Origin: Blautia glucerasea
GTDB taxonomy: Bacteria; Bacillota; Clostridia; Lachnospirales; Lachnospiraceae
Assembly: GCF_013304385.1 (NCBI RefSeq)
Contig: NZ_JAAITU010000033.1
Coordinates: forward strand, 1-50,986
Length of the DNA: 50,986 bases
Direction of reading: 5' to 3'
The notes under the pieces are model-generated. The model searched no databases and was not told the DNA's origin. It was given only the letters and a program-made list of their open reading frames with translations. The position numbers and the translations under genes were made by a program. Positions 15,922 through 25,336 of the stretch are shown piece after piece. How positions within the stretch are numbered: the first letter of the stretch is position 1; each line of letters opens with the position of its first letter.

Positions 15922-16557
15922 ATGTCTTATGTAAGCGAACACCACAAACTTGTGGCAGAAACACTAAAGAAAAATTTTTCCAGACGTGGAATGGATGCAT
16001 ATTACTGCGAAACTGCCGAAGAGGCAAAGGCGCAGATCCTGTCCATGATCCCTGAAGGTGCATCTGTTACCTGGGGCGGCACTGAATCCATGAATGAAGC
16101 TGGCGTCTGTCAGGCTGTTGAAGATGGAAATTATGAATTTATCGACAGGAAAAACGCCGCTACTCCTGAGGAAGCTCGTGCACTGTACGGAAAGATCGTA
16201 TGTGCAGATTATTTCCTCACAAGCACCAACGCATTCACCAAAGCCGGAGAACTGGTTAATATTGATGGTGCAAGCAACCGTGTAGCATGTATCGCCCATG
16301 GTCCGGAGCATGTGATCGTCTTAGCCAGCATGAATAAGCTATGTGATAACGTAGAGGATGCCATTCGCAGAGTGCGTACTTTGGCAGCTCCGCCCAATGC
16401 ATTACGTGTACATGCGTCTACACCCTGTGCCAAAACCGGCATGTGTGCAGACTGTGTAAGCCCAGATTGCATCTGCTGCCAGATCCTGGTTACTCGTTTT
16501 TCCAGGAAGCCAGGACGTATTTCTGTAGTTCTCTGTGGAGAGGAACTGGGCTTTTAA
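15922..16557 (+). CDS. LUD-domain protein (LutC/YkgG-like, DUF162)
   Basis: A 211-residue stand-alone member of the LUD family, related to the LutC subunit of the lactate oxidation complex. TWGGTESMNEAGV, FLTSTNAFTKAGELVNIDGASNR and GPEHVIVLASMNKL are family motifs. The C-terminus carries a Cys cluster, CAKTGMCADCVSPDCICC, that could bind an iron-sulfur cluster. No lutA or lutB genes are adjacent, so it may not serve lactate use; many gut Clostridia carry such solo copies of unknown role. AGGAGGG precedes the ATG. It converges on ptsI with only 5 bases between the stops. Confidence 0.88.
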   Translation: MSYVSEHHKLVAETLKKNFSRRGMDAYYCETAEEAKAQILSMIPEGASVTWGGTESMNEAGVCQAVEDGNYEFIDRKNAATPEEARALYGKIVCADYFLTSTNAFTKAGELVNIDGASNRVACIAHGPEHVIVLASMNKLCDNVEDAIRRVRTLAAPPNALRVHASTPCAKTGMCADCVSPDCICCQILVTRFSRKPGRISVVLCGEELGF

Positions 16558-16562
16558 TTCTG

Positions 16563-18182
16563 TCAGATTTCATCTATACTACGGATCAGACGACGAAGGG
16601 GCAGGATCCTGGATGGGGATACAGAAAGTTCATCTATCCCCATTTTCACAAATTCTTCAGTGAATCTTGTGTCTGCCCCAAGTTCGCCGCAGATACCGGC
16701 CCAGATACCAGCTTTATGAGCGTTCTCTATTACCATACGGATCAATCGCAGAACCGCTTCATGCCCTGGTTCATAAAAGCTTTCCAGCTTTTCATTCTGC
16801 CTGTCCATTGCCAGCGTATATTGTGTCAGGTCATTTGTTCCGATACTGAAAAAATCCACTTTCTTTGCAAGCAGATCACTGATCATAGCGGCGGCAGGTG
16901 TTTCCACCATAATCCCCTGCTCCAGATCTTTGTACTGCTTTCCCTCTTCCTGAAGTTCCTGCTTCGCTATCTGCAGGATCTCCCCAATCTTCCCAAGTTC
17001 TCCTATAGAAGTGATCATGGGATACATGATAGACAGATTTCCGTACATTCCTGCACGTAAAATTGCCTTCAACTGAGATTTGAAAGCCTTGGGATGTTCC
17101 AGACACAGCCGGATTCCTCTGCAGCCCATAGCCGGATTCTCTTCTTTTTCCATTGGAAAGCAGGGTGCCTGCTTGTCTGCTCCAAGATCCAATGTACGTA
17201 TAATTACCTTTTTGTCACCCATCCGCTTGGCAACATCCTTGTATATCTGAAACTGTTCTTCTTCTGACGGAAGCTGTTCTTTTCCAAGATACAGAAATTC
17301 ACTTCTGAAAAGACCTATTCCCTCTCCGTCATTCTCCAGAACTGCATCTACGTCCTCACCACTACCTATATTGGCAAACAATTCAATCCTTCTGCCGCCT
17401 TTTGTAACGGTTTCTTTTCCCTTAAGCTGGTTCAAAATCTTCTGTTTTTCCTGCTCTGCATTCTGTTCTTTTGTATATTTCTCAAGAAAATCCTGATCAG
17501 GATCCAGGAACAGTTTTCCCTTATCTCCATCTACAATGGCCATGCTGCCTTCCATATCATCTGAGAAAGGCACCTGGATCAATGCAGGAATATTCATTGC
17601 TCTTGCAAGAATAGCAGTATGAGAATTGACCGACCCTTTCTTTAGCACAAATGCCAAGATCATGCTTTTGTCTAGCAAAATGGTATCACTTGGAGACAGG
17701 TTCTGTGCTGCAAGTATCACAGGCTCCTGTATAATATTTCTATTCTGTTTCTCACCTGACAGAACTCGTACCAGCCGTTTGGTAATATCCAGAATATCAG
17801 CCGCACGTTCTTTCATGTATTCATTATCCATCTTGCGGAACATATCTGCAAAATATTCACCTGCAGCAGTGGCAGCATATTCTGCATTCACACTCTCTGT
17901 ACGGATCCTGTTCCTTATCGCTTCTATATATTCTCCTTCGTCCAGCATCATCTGGTGTACTTCAAAAATCTCCGCCTCAGAGCTGCCTGCCTCTATTTCT
18001 GCTTTCTGATGCAATTCCTTTAATTCTACAATGGCTTTCTCTTTAGCCTCATCCAAACGACGCAACTCCTGATTTCGATCCGGGACATGGACACGCTTCA
18101 CTTGATCCCATTCTTCCATCCATACCTGAATCTTGCCAATGGCAATGCCTGGAAATACAGATTTTCCTTCCAATATTTTCAA
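16563..18182 (-). CDS. ptsI: PTS enzyme I (phosphoenolpyruvate-protein phosphotransferase)
   Basis: Cytoplasmic enzyme I of 539 residues, which takes phosphate from PEP and passes it to HPr for sugar uptake. The N-terminal HPr-binding/phosphohistidine domain has the active His188 in GSVNSHTAILARAM. The C-terminal PEP-binding barrel has LFRSEFLYLG, IRTLDLGADK, GCRGIRLCLEHP and the catalytic Cys in GICGELGAD. The last residues are slightly shorter than in some homologues. No ptsH lies beside it. A possible -10 (TATACT, 18221-18226) lies upstream without a convincing -35. Confidence 0.96.
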   Translation of the reverse strand: MKILEGKSVFPGIAIGKIQVWMEEWDQVKRVHVPDRNQELRRLDEAKEKAIVELKELHQKAEIEAGSSEAEIFEVHQMMLDEGEYIEAIRNRIRTESVNAEYAATAAGEYFADMFRKMDNEYMKERAADILDITKRLVRVLSGEKQNRNIIQEPVILAAQNLSPSDTILLDKSMILAFVLKKGSVNSHTAILARAMNIPALIQVPFSDDMEGSMAIVDGDKGKLFLDPDQDFLEKYTKEQNAEQEKQKILNQLKGKETVTKGGRRIELFANIGSGEDVDAVLENDGEGIGLFRSEFLYLGKEQLPSEEEQFQIYKDVAKRMGDKKVIIRTLDLGADKQAPCFPMEKEENPAMGCRGIRLCLEHPKAFKSQLKAILRAGMYGNLSIMYPMITSIGELGKIGEILQIAKQELQEEGKQYKDLEQGIMVETPAAAMISDLLAKKVDFFSIGTNDLTQYTLAMDRQNEKLESFYEPGHEAVLRLIRMVIENAHKAGIWAGICGELGADTRFTEEFVKMGIDELSVSPSRILPLRRLIRSIDEI

Positions 18183-18250
18183 TGCTTTTTCCTCCGTAAA
18201 GTAAGGCTGTTGTTTCCGTTAGTATACCACGGTTTTCAATAATTACACAC

Positions 18251-18296
18251 AAAAAAGAGACAAATCCATTTAGTACAATGAATCTATCTCTTTTGT
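18251..18296 (-). terminator. Terminator of the MacB-like efflux operon
   Basis: AAAAGAGA/TCTCTTTT arms with inner ATTCAT/ATGGAT pairing, followed by TTTTTTGTG on the minus strand. Confidence 0.75.
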
Positions 18297-18327
18297 ATCA
18301 CTGATATTCTACTCGCATGAACTACTC

Positions 18328-19587
18328 TTATTCACTTCTTAGTGCATCAATAGGATTCAGATTTGCTGCCTTTACAGAAGGAAGAAGGCCAAAAATAATA
18401 CCGATCAGCATAGAAAATACCACAGATCCTACAATGGCAGGAACGCTGATGGCTGTAGGTGAACCGGCCACCTTGGATACTACCTTCGACAGGGCAATGC
18501 CCAGAACTACACCGATAATACCACCTATACTTGTAAGTACAGCTGCTTCTGTAAGGAACTGATTCAGAATGGTCTTCTTTCTTGCCCCGATAGCCTTCTT
18601 AAGACCAATCTCTTTAGTTCTCTCTGTAACTGAGACAAGCATGATATTCATAACTCCAATACCGCCTACCAGCAAAGAGATGCTTGCGATCCAGATCAGC
18701 TGCTGATTGGTGCTTTCACTAAGTTTCTGAAGATTCTTAACCTTCTGCATTACATCCTTGGCTCTATACTCAAACTTGGTCGAACTGTCTGCAGCCTTAA
18801 TCTCATTATTCAAAGCCTTGGCAACTCCATTGCCTGCCTCACTCATGTTGTCTGTACTGTCGGCCCGGATCACAATATTCTCCGGTTCATCAAACTGAAA
18901 AGAAATTGGCCAGCACTTGCTGGGGATCATAACTGTGCCCATAACACTCTGAAAATACTCGTAAAACTGATTGATATTCTCGATGTTTGGCATAGAATCT
19001 TCATCCTGATTCACAACTCCGACTACCGTATATGGCTCTTCTCCTATTTCAATGATCTTCCCCACAGGATCTTCTCCCGGAAAGATATTCTCGGCGGCAT
19101 TGGAATCCACCAGTGCCACTTTCCGGTAATTGTCATAATCCGACTGTACAAAAGCTCTTCCGGAACGCAAAGCATAGCCACAGGTATCCAGATAATTCAC
19201 ATCAATACCGTATATCTGCCCTCCCTGGAAGCTTGTATTTTGGTAATATACATTGCTGCTGTAGGATCTGTTATAAAAGAAAGTTGCGTTCTCAACATGA
19301 TTTACTTTTCTGACTTCTTCTTTCTGATTCTCGGAAAGAAGGGGAGGCGTTGCATTGCTGTCCCCGTATTCAGCACTGTATGTACTGTCTCCATAATACA
19401 GATTCACAGAAACTGTGTTATTCCCGGATCCGATCAGATCTTCTTTGATCTGTTCACTGGTACCCTTGATGGTAGAAACAATTGCAATAATAGACGCAAT
19501 ACCAATAATAATACCCAGCATAGTAAGGAAAGAACGCATCTTATGAGACCATATTCCCTGAAAGGCCAGCCTGATATTTTCTATCAT
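18328..19587 (-). CDS. ABC transporter permease, MacB/LolC-like
   Basis: A 419-residue membrane subunit of an ABC export system. One N-terminal membrane helix ([20 protein letters not shown], a MacB hallmark) is followed by a large extracytoplasmic MacB periplasmic-core domain (about 45-280) and a C-terminal FtsX domain with three helices, including [19 protein letters not shown] and [18 protein letters not shown]. Last gene of a four-gene operon, overlapping the adaptor before it by 4 bases (ATGA). Relatives expel antimicrobial peptides, lipoproteins or toxins; the substrate here is unknown. Confidence 0.93.
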   Translation of the reverse strand: MIENIRLAFQGIWSHKMRSFLTMLGIIIGIASIIAIVSTIKGTSEQIKEDLIGSGNNTVSVNLYYGDSTYSAEYGDSNATPPLLSENQKEEVRKVNHVENATFFYNRSYSSNVYYQNTSFQGGQIYGIDVNYLDTCGYALRSGRAFVQSDYDNYRKVALVDSNAAENIFPGEDPVGKIIEIGEEPYTVVGVVNQDEDSMPNIENINQFYEYFQSVMGTVMIPSKCWPISFQFDEPENIVIRADSTDNMSEAGNGVAKALNNEIKAADSSTKFEYRAKDVMQKVKNLQKLSESTNQQLIWIASISLLVGGIGVMNIMLVSVTERTKEIGLKKAIGARKKTILNQFLTEAAVLTSIGGIIGVVLGIALSKVVSKVAGSPTAISVPAIVGSVVFSMLIGIIFGLLPSVKAANLNPIDALRSE

Positions 19588-21638
19588 TCAAAATCACCTC
19601 CGTTGTCACTGTAATCGTCTTCACCATACATCTTGGATGAGGAAACTGTCTTGGTCTTAGCTCCTTCAGCCACATCCTTGCCATATGGAAATGCGATCTT
19701 GTCATCCCTGGTGATCCCGCCTGTGATCAGGACACTGTACCCATTATCAACATTACCTCCGATAGAAAGATATTGTTTCTTCAACACACCCTTATCGTCC
19801 TTATATACATAAGAATTACCATTATCAGACCGAACAAAAGCTTTGGAGAGTACGATCCCTTTGGCTTTGGTTTCTTCGGTCAGCTGAATGTTCAGATAAT
19901 CTCCATCCCGCACTTTTACAGATTTATCCGGGATCACAGCTGTGAACTGATATTCAGATACATTCGGATTGCCGTCACCATAATAATAGCTGCTGTCAGA
20001 AGAAACAGGATACTCAGACACATCCATAACTTCTGCTTCAAACTGGCTGGTGCTTTCTTCTCCATCATCATAGTAAGTGTAATTGGTGCACTGAAGAATG
20101 GTTCCCTCTTTTACAGAGTCCAGAAGAAGCTCACCAACCTTGCCAACAACATAATATCCGTCTTTATTCTTTACACTCATAAATACACTGCTGTCATCTT
20201 CAGGAGTGCCTGTTACAGGATCTCCTACAGTGGTAACTGTACCGTCCAGTTTACTGTAAATGATCTGACGGTTCATCTTTTTCTCCAGCTGTGAGATCTT
20301 AATCTCACTTTCCTGGATATCCAGCTTCAGAGTTGCAATCCGGTTCTCATATAACTTGATGGCATCACTTCTGGAAATATTCACAGAAGAGCTTCCCCCA
20401 TCACCTGGAATATCCGGTTCTTCTGGTTCTTCCGGCTCATAATGGCTGGCCTCCTCTACTGTCAGCTCCAGAGACGCAGAAGGATCCACTGTTTTCTTCA
20501 GCTTATGTCCATTCACCAGATAATATCCAATACAGGACTGGGTTCTGTCTGTATAATCTGCAATGGTATCATTCTGATGGAACTCCAACAAATACCAATA
20601 TCCTTTCTTATGAAGCACTTCTGTCCCATCTTCATTATATCCTGCCATACGGTTCAGAAAACCGCCGGTCAGCTCTACCTTTCCTTTGGCATTACTGCAA
20701 AGAAAAACATATGGGTCATCCTTAGTACCGCTGCCCACAAATGGCTCTGTGTCATAGTCCAAGGTCTGATAAAACTTCTCATCCCCATCTGTAAGATCCG
20801 GTTCTTCAGGATTGGTAGTGCCATCCACAAAATCAACTTCTTCATCCAAGACAGGGGTAGGTGTAGGTTCCGGTGTGATCGGATAGATATTATCCTCTCC
20901 TGAAGTAAACTGATTATCTGAGGAGTCCTGACCTGCCTGATCACCGAACTGGCCGGATTCATTTGCATCATATACATCATCTGCTGCAACCGAAGAACCA
21001 TCCTCCTGCACATCGCTTTCTTCAGAATCATCCCCGCTTCCAACTGCATCTGTAAAAGCCTCCAGTAAAATAGGGTTGATAGCCAGCGCAAGATAATTAC
21101 CGCCCACATCTGTAAGGCTATTGTCCTGTCCTGCCATAGCCATATCATCCCCAGACAGGCTATCCATATCAGAATCGCCGCTGTCATCTGTGGAATCGTC
21201 TATATTATCTGCGGAACCGCCTGCATCTTCTTCTGTAAGAGCTCCACCGTTTTTCAGGGCTTTCAATCTACGTTCTGATTTTGCCAGATCCTGTTCCTGT
21301 TTTTCTTTTTTCAGTCTGGCAATATTAAGCTCCATCTCCACAAGGGTCATGTCAAAAGAGACCAGCTTATCACCTTTGCTTACAGAATCTCCTTTATTAA
21401 CATAAACCTGTTGAATGATCATATCTTTATCTACTGTAATATTCTGAGATACACTGCTGGTCACATTGGCTTCCAGATTGGTGGTCGGAGAATAATAATC
21501 ACTGGCCAGATCCCCTACAGATGCCACCTGTACCACTGTCTCGTTGTTCTTCCGCATATAGGTCAGACCCTTGGCTGCTCCTGTAACAACCAAAGCTACG
21601 ATCACCAGAACTATGATCACTTTCTTTATCCTGCTCAT
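19584..21638 (-). CDS. Membrane-fusion-type efflux adaptor with a large insertion
   Basis: A 684-residue HlyD/MacA-type adaptor, far longer than the usual 350-450. A membrane anchor (7-27) and barrel-sandwich half (60-100, [19 protein letters not shown]) lead into a first coiled-coil helix (100-130). Then come about 290 inserted residues: an acidic Asp/Ser linker (131-290) and a compact block (291-400, [33 protein letters not shown]). The second helix (421-458, [21 protein letters not shown]) and the remaining lipoyl half (YSKLDGTV) and beta-barrel follow. Second of two adaptors in the operon. It probably couples the ABC permease to the cell surface. Confidence 0.85.
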   Translation of the reverse strand: MSRIKKVIIVLVIVALVVTGAAKGLTYMRKNNETVVQVASVGDLASDYYSPTTNLEANVTSSVSQNITVDKDMIIQQVYVNKGDSVSKGDKLVSFDMTLVEMELNIARLKKEKQEQDLAKSERRLKALKNGGALTEEDAGGSADNIDDSTDDSGDSDMDSLSGDDMAMAGQDNSLTDVGGNYLALAINPILLEAFTDAVGSGDDSEESDVQEDGSSVAADDVYDANESGQFGDQAGQDSSDNQFTSGEDNIYPITPEPTPTPVLDEEVDFVDGTTNPEEPDLTDGDEKFYQTLDYDTEPFVGSGTKDDPYVFLCSNAKGKVELTGGFLNRMAGYNEDGTEVLHKKGYWYLLEFHQNDTIADYTDRTQSCIGYYLVNGHKLKKTVDPSASLELTVEEASHYEPEEPEEPDIPGDGGSSSVNISRSDAIKLYENRIATLKLDIQESEIKISQLEKKMNRQIIYSKLDGTVTTVGDPVTGTPEDDSSVFMSVKNKDGYYVVGKVGELLLDSVKEGTILQCTNYTYYDDGEESTSQFEAEVMDVSEYPVSSDSSYYYGDGNPNVSEYQFTAVIPDKSVKVRDGDYLNIQLTEETKAKGIVLSKAFVRSDNGNSYVYKDDKGVLKKQYLSIGGNVDNGYSVLITGGITRDDKIAFPYGKDVAEGAKTKTVSSSKMYGEDDYSDNGGDFE

Positions 21639-21642
21639 GCTA

Positions 21643-22314
21643 TCACCTCTTTTCCCACACTTCGCCGTCCCGGATCATAACCATTCGCTTGGCATGGGCA
21701 GCAATCTCTGCATCATGGGTAATCATAAGCACAGATACCCCTTCGTCATTCAGCTTCTGGAACAGCTCCATAACCTGAGCCCCAGACTTACTGTCAAGGG
21801 CTCCTGTAGGCTCATCTGCCAGAAGGAGCTTAGGATTATTCACAATAGCTCTTGCAATTGCAACTCTCTGCATCTGCCCGCCGGAAAGCTGATTTGGCAG
21901 AAAATCCACCCTGTCGGCAAGCCCCACACGCTCCAGAGCCTGAAAAGCCCTCTCACGGCGTTCTTTCTTAGGAACCTTTGCATAATTCAGCGGAAGTTCT
22001 ACATTGGTAAGTGCTGACTGTCTGGGAAGCAGATGGAAGCTCTGAAATACAAATCCGATCTTACGCAGCCGGATATCAGACATCTGATTCTCGGTGCATT
22101 TACTTACATCCTCCCCATCCAGGAAAAACTGTCCCTGAGTAGGCTGATCCAAGCATCCGATAATATTCATCAGTGTAGTTTTTCCGGAACCGGAAGGTCC
22201 CATAATAGCAACGTATTCACCTTCCTCCATGGAAAAATCCACATTCTTCAGAACCGGCACACTCATCTTTCCCTGTATATATTCTTTGTATATGTTCTTT
22301 AATTCAAGGATCAT
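21643..22314 (-). CDS. ABC transporter ATP-binding protein, MacB/LolD-like
   Basis: A 223-residue ATPase with Walker [10 protein letters not shown] near 40, Q-loop in [12 protein letters not shown], signature [14 protein letters not shown] near 140, Walker [13 protein letters not shown] and switch His in [12 protein letters not shown]. The FQSFHLLPR stretch and overall length are typical of the LolD/MacB class, which energises mechanotransmission rather than direct import. It overlaps the first adaptor gene by 4 bases and is 4 bases from the second. Confidence 0.96.
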   Translation of the reverse strand: MILELKNIYKEYIQGKMSVPVLKNVDFSMEEGEYVAIMGPSGSGKTTLMNIIGCLDQPTQGQFFLDGEDVSKCTENQMSDIRLRKIGFVFQSFHLLPRQSALTNVELPLNYAKVPKKERRERAFQALERVGLADRVDFLPNQLSGGQMQRVAIARAIVNNPKLLLADEPTGALDSKSGAQVMELFQKLNDEGVSVLMITHDAEIAAHAKRMVMIRDGEVWEKR

Positions 22315-23876
22315 CCTGCTGCCTCCGTATCATCAGCCCCATACTGTACATCACTATTCATATCATCCGTATAATCCTGGGTATAGGCATCAAAATCCTC
22401 ATCCATACTATCGGCTCCGCCGATCACATCCCCATCGCCCAGCTCTTCATCCGGCTGCATATCTTCATCTGAATAATCATCCATATATCCATCACCGGAG
22501 CTTTCGTCCATAATTGGATCTGCATCTTCTTCACCGTCATAACTCTGGGAATCATCCGCATCATCGGATCCTTCCAAATTGTCGGTTCCATCTGAACTAT
22601 CCGTGCTGTCCTCACCATAATACATGCTTGCACCTGCAGGCATCGATGCTGCATCTGCTGTATTCAATCCCTCTGTCAGAGCCTCTGTAGGAAATGCAAT
22701 GCTGTCGTCCTCAGTAAGGCCATCTGCAATCTCATACTCCATCAGCCCTTCATCATACTGGCCAAGAACAACCTTGCGCTTCTTTAGCTTCCCATCTTCA
22801 TCGGCAGCCCATACATATGGATCCTGGGAATCTGCATCCACAATATAAAAATCACTGAGCCATACGCCTTCTTTTTTATCTTCCTGACCCTCATCCTTCT
22901 CTATGTAAACATGCTGACCAAGCATCAGTCCATCAGATGTCTCCAAATCCACATAAAAGGGGTAGGTACTGGAAGTGGTATCTGAATCACCGCTTGAATC
23001 CACCATACCATAATAGCCATTGTTTGAAGAAGAATTGCTGCTCTGCTCATCAATAGCCCCCATAGTCCCATGCCAGATCTGCTGATCATCTACACGGGAG
23101 CGAACGATCACAGGCTCTCCCTGAACAATAGAATAGCGATTCATCTCATTGACTTTACCTTTGATACGATAGGCTCCTGTACTGAGAATGGTGATAAATG
23201 CGCTGTTGTCACTGCTATCAGAGCTATAATCCATACCTGCAGAATCATCGTCCAATGTATCTCCGTCATCTGAACTAAGCTTGGTGGTATCAATCTTCTG
23301 GATCACTCCATCGATCTCACTGCGTACCTCTGTATTGGTGGTCGCACTCTGAAGCTTGTCAATCTCCGCCTGCTTGCTTTCCTGACTATACTCATTTTTC
23401 TTAAGGTTCATCTTATTTGTCTCAATCTCAATGGTATAGGAAAGCTGCTGATCCTTGGATGCTTTCTTTTTTTCTTTTTCCAGGGTAGCGATCTGCTGAT
23501 CCAGGCTGATGGCTTCATTTTTCAGACGGTCCAGATCCAGCTGTGCCTGCTTCAGGCTGTCCTGGATACTGCTCAAGTCATACTCAAACAGCAGCTGGCC
23601 TTTCTTAACTTCGTCACCAGTCTTGACCTGGACTTCTTTAACCTTTCGTCCGCTTTCAATGTTGACTTTCACTGTTTCCTGGGCTTCCACTACTCCTGCA
23701 AAACGGTTCTGTGTGCCTGAATTATCTACATTCAGGTCACTGATCTTTGTAACATATACCACATCGCCATCTGCAGATGCTGTAGTGCTGTTATTCTTAT
23801 AATAATACCAGCCTCCTGCACCAACTGCACCGGCAATGACAATAATCCCCCCAATGACAATACCGCGTTTCTTCAT
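22311..23876 (-). CDS. Membrane-fusion-type efflux adaptor (HlyD/MacA-like)
   Basis: A 521-residue adaptor, the first gene of the efflux operon. Membrane anchor at 5-24, barrel-sandwich half near 70-100 (VQVKTGDEVKKGQLLFEYD), a full coiled-coil hairpin at 100-180, the second lipoyl half (TNTEVRSEIDGVIQKID), a beta-barrel, and an 80-residue Asp/Ser/Gly-rich acidic C-terminal tail (about 440-521). The ATG at 23876 is chosen because AAGGAGG precedes it; the frame extends 25 codons further but without a ribosome site. Why the system needs two adaptors is unclear; both have acidic low-complexity regions. Confidence 0.88.
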   Translation of the reverse strand: MKKRGIVIGGIIVIAGAVGAGGWYYYKNNSTTASADGDVVYVTKISDLNVDNSGTQNRFAGVVEAQETVKVNIESGRKVKEVQVKTGDEVKKGQLLFEYDLSSIQDSLKQAQLDLDRLKNEAISLDQQIATLEKEKKKASKDQQLSYTIEIETNKMNLKKNEYSQESKQAEIDKLQSATTNTEVRSEIDGVIQKIDTTKLSSDDGDTLDDDSAGMDYSSDSSDNSAFITILSTGAYRIKGKVNEMNRYSIVQGEPVIVRSRVDDQQIWHGTMGAIDEQSSNSSSNNGYYGMVDSSGDSDTTSSTYPFYVDLETSDGLMLGQHVYIEKDEGQEDKKEGVWLSDFYIVDADSQDPYVWAADEDGKLKKRKVVLGQYDEGLMEYEIADGLTEDDSIAFPTEALTEGLNTADAASMPAGASMYYGEDSTDSSDGTDNLEGSDDADDSQSYDGEEDADPIMDESSGDGYMDDYSDEDMQPDEELGDGDVIGGADSMDEDFDAYTQDYTDDMNSDVQYGADDTEAAG

Positions 23877-24052
23877 AATGACCTCCTTGTCCATTCTCTG
23901 GACATAATGGCATCCCCGCCGGGCTGCCCCATCTTTTATCTTTCCTATCATAGCAGATTCATTTACAAAAATAAAGTAAATCAGAGTACTAATACAAATT
24001 TCACAATTTTTTCATTCTTTTTTTATAAAAATCGTATAGATTTTAAGCTTTT

Positions 24053-24081
24053 TTGACTTTTTTAAAGAAATCTGGTAAAAT
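24053..24081 (+). promoter_or_regulatory. Promoter of the lipoprotein gene
   Basis: TTGACT, 17-bp spacer, TAAAAT (-35 at 24053-24058, -10 at 24076-24081), 35 bases before the ATG. Confidence 0.8.
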
Positions 24082-24115
24082 AGGCCTATATTATTTCGGA
24101 AAGGAACTAGGGTTT

Positions 24116-25240
24116 ATGAAAACAGCAAAGCGGCTGATTCCATTGCTGGTTGTCATCCTTGCCATTATGGCATTCGGATGTTTTCACAGCGAAAAACGAG
24201 CAGTGAAAAAGGCTATCAAAAATGATCTGGATCTTCTAAAAAATCTGGATTCTGATACTGCCAGTAAGTATTTTTCCTATAAGGAACTGTTCCCGGATAT
24301 AAAAGATGACCAGAAGCAATCAAATGAAATAAAAGATGTATTTCCTCTCTTTTTTCAGGATTTTGATTATAAGATCCTGGATGTTGATGTTGACAAGGAC
24401 AAACAGACAGCTTCTGCTTCCCTTCGGCTGGTAACATTGGATGCCAATGCTCTTGCAAAGGATTTTACTGCTGCCAAGCTACAGCGTGAGATCCAGAGTG
24501 CAGCCAACATGGAAAATGACCAGGATTCCAAGTCCTCTTCCCTTTCACTGACAGATCTTTATCTGATCATGAAGGAGCTGCTTGCATCTGATGATTATGA
24601 TTCCATTGAACGTAACTGCACCATTGAACTGGCAATGAATGATCATAATGCTTGGGAGATCAAGCGAACCTATGCCCTGGAAAATGACCTTGTCGGCGGT
24701 CTTATGACTTATCTGTCTGATCCGGATATTCTTTCCCCTGAAGACACTCTGACAGTCTACCTTGATTCCCTGACAGAAATGAATACCGAAGAAATGAGCA
24801 GCTTTCTTGGTGTGGAAAGTATTCTGAACACCTCAGATACTACCCGGAATGCCATTGCCTCCGCCCTTGTCACCCAGGTACATAATACTTTTAATTATGA
24901 ATTTAAGGACAGCAAGATCAACGGTTACCAGGCTGTGGTTACTACGAAGATCACCACCTTCGACAGTGAAGCCATTCTTACTTCTTACCAGAAAAAACTT
25001 AATGAATACCTTGCGTCTCCAGATGCTGTAATTGACGGTCTTGAAAAAAGGCTTGATAAATCTTATGACATGCTGCTTGATTGTATCACCGCCAACACTG
25101 CTACAAAGACTGCAGATGCCAGTCTGTGCCTGATCAATGATGGTGTTTCCTGGAAGCTGGATGACAGCAATGGTGAGCTTGGAAATGCTATTTTCGGCAC
25201 ATTGACTACCAGTCCGGTAGATGATACCGTCACCGAATAA
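24116..25240 (+). CDS. Putative lipoprotein with two related domains
   Basis: A 374-residue exported protein that I cannot assign firmly. The N-terminus (LIPLLVVILAIMAFGC) is a lipoprotein-type signal peptide with a plausible lipobox Cys at residue 22. Two similar alpha+beta modules follow (about 30-180 and 200-355). Each begins with a helix before a long strand-rich part (LRLVTLDANALAKDF; VVTTKITTFDSEAIL), and each ends in an aromatic strand before acidic residues (AWEIKRTYALEND; SWKLDDSNGELGN). This resembles the NTF2-like/DUF5105-type repeats of Clostridial surface lipoproteins. Start chosen at 24116 from the AAAGGAA site and the signal peptide. Monocistronic. Confidence 0.7.
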   Translation: MKTAKRLIPLLVVILAIMAFGCFHSEKRAVKKAIKNDLDLLKNLDSDTASKYFSYKELFPDIKDDQKQSNEIKDVFPLFFQDFDYKILDVDVDKDKQTASASLRLVTLDANALAKDFTAAKLQREIQSAANMENDQDSKSSSLSLTDLYLIMKELLASDDYDSIERNCTIELAMNDHNAWEIKRTYALENDLVGGLMTYLSDPDILSPEDTLTVYLDSLTEMNTEEMSSFLGVESILNTSDTTRNAIASALVTQVHNTFNYEFKDSKINGYQAVVTTKITTFDSEAILTSYQKKLNEYLASPDAVIDGLEKRLDKSYDMLLDCITANTATKTADASLCLINDGVSWKLDDSNGELGNAIFGTLTTSPVDDTVTE

Positions 25241-25248
25241 CCTGCAAT

Positions 25249-25320
25249 AAAAAAAGCTGCCCCACACTGTACGTTCTGCATTTCACAGTTTGTACAGCGC
25301 TCAGGCAGCTTTTTATTTTC
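25249..25320. terminator. Bidirectional terminator between the lipoprotein and aspS
   Basis: AAAAAGCTGCC/GGCAGCTTTTT outer arms with inner CTGTAC/GTACAG. A/T runs on both sides serve both converging genes. Confidence 0.85.
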
Positions 25321-25336
25321 TTATTGATTCTTTTTA

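Noticed and set aside
16558-16562. Missing terminator between the converging LUD and ptsI genes
   Set aside because: Only 5 bases separate the stops and no hairpin is evident; overlapping 3' ends are common, so I do not count it as a finding.
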